A stretch of DNA of 58,749 bases from REBR01 sp033721915 (GTDB lineage: Bacteria > Pseudomonadota > Gammaproteobacteria > Pseudomonadales > Oleiphilaceae): NCBI GenBank assembly GCA_033721915.1, contig JAWWAC010000014.1, positions 1-58,749 of the forward strand, given 5' to 3'. Below are positions 52,211 through 58,749 of the stretch, piece after piece. Both the position numbers and the translations under genes were made by a program. Numbering within the stretch: position 1 is the first letter of the stretch; each line of letters opens with the position of its first letter. The notes below the pieces were generated by a model. That model saw only the letters and a program-made list of their open reading frames with translations, had not been told where the DNA came from and made no database searches.

Positions 52211-52239
52211 AGTTTACATGCCGCCGCCCTCCTGCTCAA
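52211..52239 (-). promoter_or_regulatory. Candidate sigma-70 promoter of gltBD
   Basis: Minus strand TTGAGC (52239-52234), exactly 17-base spacer, TAAACT (52216-52211), 91 bases upstream of the gltB ATG. The leader is thus about 85 bases long. Confidence 0.5.
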
Positions 52240-52275
52240 ATTATTATCAGTTTTTAATGCTTGGCGGGAATAAAA

Positions 52276-52291
52276 GAATAAATATTTATTC
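52276..52291. promoter_or_regulatory. 16-base AT-rich palindrome upstream of gltB
   Basis: GAATAAATATTTATTC is a perfect palindrome in an AT-rich stretch (52240-52310), unusual in this GC-rich region. It is centred about 45 bases upstream of the candidate -35. It could be an activator or repressor site for gltBD, an UP-like region, or a structure ending the damX transcript. Confidence 0.4.
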
Positions 52292-52303
52292 GATTAAAAA
52301 CTA

Positions 52304-53851
52304 TCAAATCCCCGAAAAAGTTCGTACCCAGGGATTCATGGCCCGGAGGCGTTCAGGCAGCTCATTCCTCAGTGCCTGCCTGGCGGACTCCCTTCCCTCG
52401 TAATCCCCCACCAGGACCACGAACCAGGGCTTGTCCTGGTAGCGGGAGCGCACATACACCATGCCATCCAGGTCGTTGTTACGGATAAATTGTATGGCAG
52501 TGGATTCGTTAAAACTACCCAACATCTGAATACTGTAGTGTCCCTCGCCACGGGACTCGATCCACTGCCTGTCACGGTAATGGGACGGCATTGCCGGCGT
52601 AAAGTCCGGCTCTCCGGAACCGGCCACGGTTTCCGGCTCTGGCCGGGTTTCGGGCTCGGGCTTTGGCTCGGGCTTTGGCTCGGGCTTGGGTACCGGTTCC
52701 TGCTCCGGTTCCGGTACGGTCACAGGCACAGGGTTAAACAGTGGGGCTGCGGGCTCCACCGGCCCAGGCTGCTGCACGGCCGGCTCCCTGCCGACACTTT
52801 CGTCCCCCACAGCACCGCCGTCCATGGCCTGTCGGACACGGGCCAGTTCGTTAAATTCCACATCTTCCGAGATCAACTCCGGGGCCCTGTCTGAGCTGTC
52901 GGTATAGAACAGGGACACCACCAGAAAGGACAGACCCAGCAGCCCCAGTGCCAGGCCCGCCCAGAGACGGAGCCGTTGCAGTGACGGTGCCTGGATTCTG
53001 CCCAGTGGCGAGGCCTTCAGCCGCTCACCCAGTGGCAGACCGGAGGCAGATGCCCTGGGCTCATGGTCAGGGGCGGCTTCCCCCAGCCCCAGCAGCACTG
53101 CCGCCGCCTGGACCCTGAGGCGGCCAAGGCTGCCATTGCTGTAGCGCTCGAGACGGCTCAGTACTCCCGGGGTGATGGCACTGCTGGCGTCGCCACCGAC
53201 CCGGTCAAAGGCGCTTTGCAGGTAATGCCGGATATCCTCCTGATTGAGTGGCCTGAGGGGGATTTCGTGCACCCCTTCCAGCAGCTCGTCGCCCTCTTCC
53301 CGTGCCAGCCTGTGGCTCAGTGACGGCGGACCGCTCATCACCAGCACCGCACAGCGGGCCGGGTCCACTGAGGGGTCATTGCGTCCATCCAGCAGTGTGG
53401 CGAGAACGTCCACGGGCACCCGGTCCGCATCGTCCAGCAGCAGCACCCAGCGCCGGGGCTGGCCGGCGCTCCAGACAAAGAAGGCGCTGCAGGCCTGCAA
53501 CGGGGACAGCTCTTTCATGGACTGGCCGCTGAGACGGGACAGCAGCGAAGGCAGCCGCTGGGGGCTGTCCAGCACCGAAGCAGGCAGCTCGTGGAGTGTC
53601 AGGCGCTGGCGCTCTGTACGCATCAGCTGATGCAGCAAACGGGTGCGCCCGGAGCCGGGCTCGCCGCTGAGCAGCAGGGTCATATCGCCAAAGGCGGCCA
53701 GGTGGCGCAGTGAGTCCAGTTGATGCTGGCGCTGGGCTCCGGTGAAGAAAAACTCCGGGTCCCCGGCAAAGGGGTTGCCAGCAAGGCCAAAACGCTGCCT
53801 CAGCAGGGCGGCCTGCTGGGTATCATTACCCGTGGACGGACCGTCGCTCAT
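52304..53851 (-). CDS. damX: DamX-type SPOR-domain protein with N-terminal AAA domain
   Basis: A 515-residue inner-membrane protein. An ExeA-like AAA domain (~20-260) is followed by one transmembrane helix (~296-316), a Pro/Glu/Lys-rich periplasmic linker and a C-terminal SPOR domain (~425-515, GHYSIQMLGSFNESTAIQFI). The SPOR domain binds denuded glycan at the septum. The Walker A reads GEPGSGRT (63-70): Arg69 replaces the essential lysine, although Walker B (LLLDDAD, 137-143) is kept, so ATP hydrolysis is doubtful. The ATG lies 2 bases after the aroB stop. Order aroK-aroB-damX is conserved. Confidence 0.87.
   Translation of the reverse strand: MSDGPSTGNDTQQAALLRQRFGLAGNPFAGDPEFFFTGAQRQHQLDSLRHLAAFGDMTLLLSGEPGSGRTRLLHQLMRTERQRLTLHELPASVLDSPQRLPSLLSRLSGQSMKELSPLQACSAFFVWSAGQPRRWVLLLDDADRVPVDVLATLLDGRNDPSVDPARCAVLVMSGPPSLSHRLAREEGDELLEGVHEIPLRPLNQEDIRHYLQSAFDRVGGDASSAITPGVLSRLERYSNGSLGRLRVQAAAVLLGLGEAAPDHEPRASASGLPLGERLKASPLGRIQAPSLQRLRLWAGLALGLLGLSFLVVSLFYTDSSDRAPELISEDVEFNELARVRQAMDGGAVGDESVGREPAVQQPGPVEPAAPLFNPVPVTVPEPEQEPVPKPEPKPEPKPEPETRPEPETVAGSGEPDFTPAMPSHYRDRQWIESRGEGHYSIQMLGSFNESTAIQFIRNNDLDGMVYVRSRYQDKPWFVVLVGDYEGRESARQALRNELPERLRAMNPWVRTFSGI
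52653..52688 (-). repeat. Tandem 12-base repeat in the damX linker
   Basis: Three copies of a GGCTCGGGCTTT unit (plus-strand reading) encode the KPEP repeats of the periplasmic linker. The number of copies may vary between strains by slippage. Confidence 0.7.
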
Positions 53852-53853
53852 GC

Positions 53854-54951
53854 TCAATCCAGCGGGTGACAGAAATGGTCCAGCGTGGCCTCCAGCAGTG
53901 CCGGGTCAAAGTCTTCCGTCACTGCCGCCTCACCGATTTTACGCAGCAGAACCAGGCGCAGCTGGCCGGTGAGGTTTTTCTTGTCCACCGCCATCAGGGC
54001 CTTGAAGTGCACCGGCGTCATGCCCTCCGGGGGGTTGACCGGCAGGCGTACCCGCAGCAGCAGCTGGCGGATACGCACCGAGTCGTTGTAGTTCAGCCAG
54101 CCCAGACGCTCCGAGAGGTCGGCCGCCATGAGCATGCCCACGGCCACCGCCTCGCCGTGCAGCCAGTCGCTGTAGCCGGTGTGGGTTTCAATGGCATGGC
54201 CAAAGGTGTGACCCAGGTTCAGTGTGGCCCGCACACCGGACTCCCGTTCGTCTTCCGCCACCACCTGTGCCTTGCACTCACAGGAACGGCGAATGGCCTC
54301 CGCCAGCACCTCGGGCTGCAGCGCCATCAGCTCATCCACGTGCTCCTCCAGCCAGGCCAGGAAGGGCTCATCGCGGATCAGTCCGTACTTGATCACCTCC
54401 GCCAGCCCTGCCGAGAACTGGTGCGGTGGCAGTGTGGCCAGCGTGCCCGGATCGATCAGCACCGCCTCCGGCTGGTGAAAGGCGCCGATCATGTTTTTGC
54501 CCAGAGGGTGGTTGATGCCGGTCTTGCCCCCCACGGAGGAATCCACCTGGGCCAGCAGGCTGGTGGGGATCTGGATAAAGGCCACGCCCCGCTGATAGGC
54601 GGCGGCGGCAAAGCCGGTCATGTCACCGATCACACCACCGCCCAGTGCCACCAGTGTGGTGCGGCGGCTGTGGCGACGGTCCAGCAGTGTGTCGAAAATG
54701 CGGTTGAGTACTTCCCAGTTCTTGAACCGTTCACCATCCGGTAGCACGACCGTGTCGATCTCCTTGCCGGGGAAGCTGCCTCTGGCCTGGTCCATATACA
54801 GGGGTGCCACGGTTTCGTTGCTGACAATCAGCACCCGGTCACCAGCGCACCAGGGGCCCAGGTCCTGCTGACCCAGTGCACCATCGCGGATAAAAATGGG
54901 GTAGCTGCGCTCACCCAGCTCCACGGTCAGTTCATGAGCGGCTTTGTGCAT
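53854..54951 (-). CDS. aroB: 3-dehydroquinate synthase
   Basis: Second step of the shikimate pathway: DAHP to 3-dehydroquinate, NAD- and metal-dependent. The 365 residues contain the NAD site GGGVIGDMTGFAAA (~99-112) and the DSSVGGKTGINHPLGKNMIGAF substrate loop (~138-159). The metal ligands lie in AEVIKYG and NLGHTFGHAIE. Length and motifs are complete. Its start overlaps the aroK end by 20 bases. Confidence 0.97.
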   Translation of the reverse strand: MHKAAHELTVELGERSYPIFIRDGALGQQDLGPWCAGDRVLIVSNETVAPLYMDQARGSFPGKEIDTVVLPDGERFKNWEVLNRIFDTLLDRRHSRRTTLVALGGGVIGDMTGFAAAAYQRGVAFIQIPTSLLAQVDSSVGGKTGINHPLGKNMIGAFHQPEAVLIDPGTLATLPPHQFSAGLAEVIKYGLIRDEPFLAWLEEHVDELMALQPEVLAEAIRRSCECKAQVVAEDERESGVRATLNLGHTFGHAIETHTGYSDWLHGEAVAVGMLMAADLSERLGWLNYNDSVRIRQLLLRVRLPVNPPEGMTPVHFKALMAVDKKNLTGQLRLVLLRKIGEAAVTEDFDPALLEATLDHFCHPLD

Positions 54952-55504
54952 CCTTCAGACCCTCGGCATCGGCGTTGAATTCATGGAAGTGTGAAAGCAG
55001 CTGGCGAACCACCATTTTGGGACTCTTGCGGTCCGTTTTCATGATGATATCCGCCAGTTCGCTGTACAGTGGATCACGCTCGTTAAAAAGTCGCTCCAGT
55101 ATGGCACGGGGGTTGTCCTGCTGCAGCAGGGGCCGGTTGCGGTCCAGGCGGGTACGCTCGTACTGCTGTGACAGGGAGGTACGCAGGTACACCACAAAGG
55201 CCTTCTGCAGCTGCTGTCGATTCTCCCGGCTCAGAACGGCACCACCGCCGGTGGCCAGCACCAGAGGGCTGCGCTCCATGAGCTCGGCGATGATCTGGGA
55301 CTCGCGCTGGCGGAACCCGGACTCCCCTTCCATATCAAAAATCCAGGGGATATCAGCGCCACAACGGGCTTCTATCTCCCGGTCGGAATCCACAAAGGGG
55401 TAGCTCAGGTGCTTGGCCAGCAAACGCCCGATGGTGCTCTTGCCGGCCCCCATGGGACCCACCAGCACGATTCTCTCGGGAACTGCCCTGTCAGAAGCTG
55501 CCAT
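54932..55504 (-). CDS. aroK: Shikimate kinase
   Basis: Phosphorylates shikimate with ATP. The 190 residues have Walker A GPMGAGKST (16-24) and the DSDREIEARCGADIPWIF shikimate-binding segment. The GGGAVL loop and the lid LDRNRPLL follow. Start at ATG 55504; the site upstream (AAGG) is close and weak, and the longer in-frame extension lacks similarity. It lies downstream of pilQ as in Pseudomonas, but a strong terminator stands between them, so it needs its own promoter. Confidence 0.95.
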   Translation of the reverse strand: MAASDRAVPERIVLVGPMGAGKSTIGRLLAKHLSYPFVDSDREIEARCGADIPWIFDMEGESGFRQRESQIIAELMERSPLVLATGGGAVLSRENRQQLQKAFVVYLRTSLSQQYERTRLDRNRPLLQQDNPRAILERLFNERDPLYSELADIIMKTDRKSPKMVVRQLLSHFHEFNADAEGLKDAQSRS

Positions 55505-55582
55505 GACCTTGTCAACCTGCCACCTGGGTAAAGGGCGAGGATAGCACAGCTTACTGTGCCGAATCAGCGCCTGATGGGCGCC

Positions 55583-55619
55583 AAAAACCACAAAGGCCGC
55601 CCGGAGGCGGCCTTTGTGG
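55583..55619 (-). terminator. Strong intrinsic terminator after pilQ
   Basis: A perfect 14-base stem (55588-55601 with 55606-55619, CCACAAAGG... and ...CCTTTGTGG) and a four-base loop, followed on the minus strand by five T residues (55587-55583). It begins 18 bases after the pilQ stop and ends the pil operon. Confidence 0.9.
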
Positions 55620-55636
55620 ACTCGCGCTGACCCCGG

Positions 55637-57733
55637 TTACTGGTTCAGCAGGTTGCTTTCCATGATCCTGGGGGTGACGAAAATCAACAGCTCGCTGCGC
55701 TCGTCAATGGTCTCGGTGCGGGTAAAGAGGCGGCCCAGGTAGGGGATATCACCCAGGAAAGGCGTCTTGAGGACGGTGCGGGCCTTCTCGGACTGGAAGA
55801 TGCCACCCAGCACCACGGTCTCGCCATTGCCCACCAGCACCTGGGTTTCCACCTCATTGGTCTCGATGCTGGGTACGCCGGCGGTGACCTGGCCACGGGA
55901 ATCCTGGTTGACCCGCAGATCCATGATGATGTTGTCATCCGGCGTGATCTGGGGGGTGACCTCCAGTGACAGGGCCGCTTCCTTGAATTCCACCGTGGTG
56001 GCACCGCTGGAGGCGGCCTCCTGGAAGGGGATTTCCTCACCGGACTTGATGCTGGCGGTCTGGCGGTCGGCGGTAACCACCTTCGGCTGGGAGACAATCT
56101 CCGCCTGGCCGTCTGATTCCAGTGCGGTCAGCTCAAGGTCCAGCAGCACGTTGTTGCGCTGGAAGCCGATGGCAAAGGAGCTGGTGCCCTGTGCCGAGAC
56201 CCCCAGGTCCACGTTCATGTCCGCCGGGAAGCCGGCCGGGCCGCCAAGCGCGTTGCGGCTGCCACCCACGGAGAACTGGCTGTCACCCCGTGTGCGGTCG
56301 GCCGCCACACCCCAGGCCACACCCAGGTTCTTGGAGACATCGGTGCTGGCGCGCACAATACGGGCCTCGATCAGCACCTGGCGGACGGGGATGTCCCAGG
56401 TATTCACCAGGCGGCGGATCTGCTCGAGCTTGTCGGCGGTCTCACGCACGCTGATGGTGTTGGTGCGGTCGTCGGAGGAGACAAAGCCTCTTTCGGAGAC
56501 CAGCTCCTCATCCCGCTGCAGCAGCGAGACGATGTCCGCCGCCTTGGCGTAGTTGACCTGGATGATATCCAGCCTTACCGGGGCCAGCTCGGCAATCTGA
56601 CGCTTGTTCTCCAGCTCCTGGCGCTCGTATTCGGCGATTTCCTGGGCCGGACCCACCAGCAGCACGTTGCCGATCTGGCGCTTGTCCAGACCCTTGGTCT
56701 GCAGCACCAGGTCCAGTGCCTGGTCCCATGGCACATTCTGCAGGCGCAGCGTGATACTGCCGGTGACAGTGTCTGAAGCCACCAGGTTGAGGCCGGTGAA
56801 GTCGGCGATCAGCTGCAGTACAGAGCGCACCTCAATGTCCTGGAAATTCAGTGAGAGCCTTTCGCCGGAATAGGGGAAGCGGTCTTCCTCGCGCTGTTCC
56901 GCCTCTTCTTCGCTCAGCTCTTCCACACTCAGGGTAAAGCGTTCGTCGGTCTGGTAGGCCACGTAATCGTAGGTGCCCTCGGGACGCACTTCAATGACGG
57001 TCATGCCGTCTTCCTGGAAGGTGTCAATGCGCTTCACCGGCGTGGCAAAGTCAGTGACGTCCAGGCGGCGGCGAAGCTCGGAGGGCAGCTCGGCACCGGG
57101 AATTTCCAGGCGGATGCGGCCGGCGCGCTCGGACATGTCCACGTTGACCCGTGAGCTGGAGAAATCCACCAGGATCTCGCCACGGCCTTCACTGGTGCGG
57201 CGGAAGTCCACGTTTTCCAGGCGCAGATCCTTGGGGCTGGCCACGGGGGCGCCCGCCACGGCCTGACTGGAGGAGGCTGATACGGATTCGGGCACGGAGT
57301 CCGGCTCATCGGGTGCCGCGTCCGGCTCCTGTGCCACCTGGCCGCTTTGCGCTTCTGAGCCGCCGATGGTGACGATCATGCGGTTTCCATCGATACGGGT
57401 GTCGTACTGCACCAGGGTGGCGAGGTTGAAAATCAGCCGGGTGCGGTCATCGGACTCCACCACGGTCATGCTCTGCGTGTTGCCGCTGCCCAGGTCATGG
57501 TAGCGCTGTTCCAGCGCGCTGGAGACCTCGCTGAGGTCCAGGGCGATCCGCGCCGGCTGTTCAATGGTGTAGCCGGACGCCTCCGGCGGTTCACCATCAA
57601 AGGACAGCACCACCCGGGTCCTGTCCCCGGACAGGGAGCTGAAGTCGATATCGTTCAGGGTCAGCGCCCAGGCGGTATTGGTGACCAGTACCAGTGCGCT
57701 CACCATCAGCAAGCTCTTGAGTTTCCTCAACAT
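55637..57733 (-). CDS. pilQ: Type IV pilus secretin PilQ
   Basis: Outer-membrane secretin through which the type IV pilus passes. A signal peptide (MLRKLKSLLMVSALVLVTNTAWA) is followed by two AMIN domains that bind peptidoglycan (~25-130 and ~170-275). Next come the secretin N0/STN (~305-355) and N1 domains. The secretin core includes VLIEARIVRASTDVSKNLGVAWG, and the end is RSELLIFVTPRIM. The 698-residue form from ATG 57733 has GAGG eight bases upstream. ATGs at 57784 and 57802, the last overlapping the pilP stop, would add 17 or 23 residues and cannot be excluded. Confidence 0.95.
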   Translation of the reverse strand: MLRKLKSLLMVSALVLVTNTAWALTLNDIDFSSLSGDRTRVVLSFDGEPPEASGYTIEQPARIALDLSEVSSALEQRYHDLGSGNTQSMTVVESDDRTRLIFNLATLVQYDTRIDGNRMIVTIGGSEAQSGQVAQEPDAAPDEPDSVPESVSASSSQAVAGAPVASPKDLRLENVDFRRTSEGRGEILVDFSSSRVNVDMSERAGRIRLEIPGAELPSELRRRLDVTDFATPVKRIDTFQEDGMTVIEVRPEGTYDYVAYQTDERFTLSVEELSEEEAEQREEDRFPYSGERLSLNFQDIEVRSVLQLIADFTGLNLVASDTVTGSITLRLQNVPWDQALDLVLQTKGLDKRQIGNVLLVGPAQEIAEYERQELENKRQIAELAPVRLDIIQVNYAKAADIVSLLQRDEELVSERGFVSSDDRTNTISVRETADKLEQIRRLVNTWDIPVRQVLIEARIVRASTDVSKNLGVAWGVAADRTRGDSQFSVGGSRNALGGPAGFPADMNVDLGVSAQGTSSFAIGFQRNNVLLDLELTALESDGQAEIVSQPKVVTADRQTASIKSGEEIPFQEAASSGATTVEFKEAALSLEVTPQITPDDNIIMDLRVNQDSRGQVTAGVPSIETNEVETQVLVGNGETVVLGGIFQSEKARTVLKTPFLGDIPYLGRLFTRTETIDERSELLIFVTPRIMESNLLNQ

Positions 57734-57798
57734 CGTTAGCCTCAACTCCAGCCGTTGTTTGGTAGTCCCTGTTCTTGTCTGCATGACAGCACCCCGGA

Positions 57799-58353
57799 TC
57801 ATTGTTCTTCGAGCGTTATGGTTCGGGGCCGCTCGATCCAGCCGCCACGCCCGTCGGATATAATCTCGATCAATTCGATTCGCGTTTCAGTGATGCGACG
57901 GATACGACCGTGATTCTCACCTATGTAATTGCCCTCACGCACCCGATGCACACCACCGGCGTTATCAGCGATCAGTGCGTACAGCTCGTTTTCCCCTTCA
58001 TTGGCGCGCTTGAGTGTGCCCACCATTTTCAGGTTGCCGACTTCAAACCGCTCCAGTGGTTCTTTGGGCCGGTTTTCATCCGGTTTGATATCCGATTTGG
58101 GGCCCCTCTCCTCTTCCATGCTCAGCTGCACTTCCCGGGGCGGTTCAAAGGGCGAGCGCTGATCCGCCGCGTCGTATCGAAACGCCTCATAGGCCTGGAA
58201 CTCCGGAAGAGGCTCCACCACACCCCTGGGGGCATCACGGGCCTCGCGCATGAATTCGTCAAGGTCATTATAGCTGGAGTCTTGTGAACAGCCCGTCATA
58301 ATTACGCCGACCAATAGCGGTATCAGGACTTTCGGCACGTTGCGACAACTCAT
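57799..58353 (-). CDS. pilP: Type IV pilus assembly lipoprotein PilP
   Basis: Inner-membrane lipoprotein linking the PilMNO platform to the PilQ secretin. A lipobox (IMTGC, Cys22) is followed by a disordered linker and the C-terminal homology domain (~100-184: FEVGNLKMVGTLKRANEGENELYALIADNAGGVHRVREGNYIGENHGRIRRI). The 184 residues are normal for the family. Starts by ATGA overlap with pilO and precedes pilQ, the standard pilMNOPQ order. Confidence 0.95.
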   Translation of the reverse strand: MSCRNVPKVLIPLLVGVIMTGCSQDSSYNDLDEFMREARDAPRGVVEPLPEFQAYEAFRYDAADQRSPFEPPREVQLSMEEERGPKSDIKPDENRPKEPLERFEVGNLKMVGTLKRANEGENELYALIADNAGGVHRVREGNYIGENHGRIRRITETRIELIEIISDGRGGWIERPRTITLEEQ

Positions 58354-58749
58354 CCTTCGCCTCCTGACCGGTAACGATAGGTTCTGGCCACCATCCTCAT
58401 CTGCAGACGCTCACCGTCCGCCGGCGAGATGGCGAAATCATGGAGTGTGACAATCCTTGGCAGTCCGGCCACGTTACTGACAAAGGTGGCCAGCTCGTGG
58501 TAGGTGCCCACCACCTGGACATTGATCGGCAGCTCCACGTAGAAATCCCGCTGCACTTCCGGCTGCAGGGCAAACTCACGCAGACTCAGGCCACTGCCCA
58601 GAGCGGTATTGGTGATGTCCTCCAGAAGCCCCGGCACCTCGGTGTCGCTGGGCAGCTGACGGACCAGGGCGCCAAAGGTCTCCTCCATCTCTTCCATCTG
58701 CTTCTTGTACACATCCAGATTGGCCACCCGGTGCGCCTTGCTCTGGTAC
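58350..58749 (-). CDS. pilO: Type IV pilus assembly protein PilO (partial, C-terminal part)
   Basis: Inner-membrane alignment protein dimerising with PilN. The frame is open to the right edge (…YQSKAHRVANLDVYKKQMEEMEETFGALVRQLPSDTE), so the GTG at 58727 is internal and not a start. The coiled-coil end and the ferredoxin-like domain are visible (VPGLLEDITNTALGSGLSLREF, FYVELPINVQVVGTYHELATFVSNVAGLPRIVTLHDF). About 133 of ~200 residues are present. pilN and pilM should lie beyond the window. Confidence 0.93.
   Translation of the reverse strand, partial: YQSKAHRVANLDVYKKQMEEMEETFGALVRQLPSDTEVPGLLEDITNTALGSGLSLREFALQPEVQRDFYVELPINVQVVGTYHELATFVSNVAGLPRIVTLHDFAISPADGERLQMRMVARTYRYRSGGEG

Noticed and set aside
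1..58749. CRISPR arrays, tRNA or rRNA genes, insertion sequences, prophage genes
   Set aside because: No regularly spaced direct repeats, no recognisable tRNA or rRNA sequence, and no transposase, integrase or phage structural gene was seen on reading both strands.

Overview
The window looks like a chromosomal segment of a GC-rich gammaproteobacterium, probably in or near the Marinobacter/Hahella/Pseudomonas assemblage. The evidence is gene order: divergent mreB and gatCAB; miaB-phoH-ybeY-corC-lnt followed by leuS-lptE-holA; and pilO-pilP-pilQ-aroK-aroB-damX-gltB-gltD. This taxonomic reading is inference; no rRNA or tRNA gene is visible.

Layout. 0-4.1 kb: partial mreB (cell shape) divergent from gatCAB (tRNA amidotransferase). 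4.2-8.4 kb: a PilZ protein, sulfate activation genes cysD and cysN (cysN carries a one-base frameshift), and nucleoid protein yejK. 8.5-13.8 kb: tightly packed miaB, phoH, ybeY, corC, lnt. 13.8-19.1 kb: a hairpin-rich spacer, a YbeL-type zinc-ribbon gene, then leuS, lptE, holA. 19.3-30.6 kb is more variable: an endonuclease I homologue, an HDOD-GAF regulator, a TonB receptor with a beta-propeller lipoprotein, a barrel-like envelope protein, a YdbS/YdbT pair, a saccharopine-dehydrogenase-fold reductase and a TPR/barrel protein.

30.6-38.8 kb is the accessory part. It holds two separate ECF sigma/anti-sigma modules. The first is sigma, zinc-finger anti-sigma and a charged secreted protein, divergent from a DUF4382 lipoprotein. 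The second is sigma and an RskA-type anti-sigma, divergent from a secreted DUF4331 protein and a small lipoprotein. A matching promoter-like pair (GCATCY-N16-CGTA) faces both ways in the second module. Between the modules lie a cluster of nested palindromes and a lipoprotein hydrolase.

38.8-43.3 kb: an Omp85-type barrel, a MAPEG protein, a crotonase and a soluble PAS-PAS-chemoreceptor-like protein similar in layout to BdlA. 43.5-58.7 kb is again core: radA, hemE, gltD, gltB, damX, aroB, aroK, pilQ, pilP and partial pilO, all on the minus strand.

The strongest candidate for something undescribed is the DUF4331/lipoprotein/ECF/RskA module with its shared divergent promoter motif. Next come the P-loop-less APS-kinase-like tail on CysN and the TonB receptor paired with a CxCC beta-propeller lipoprotein.
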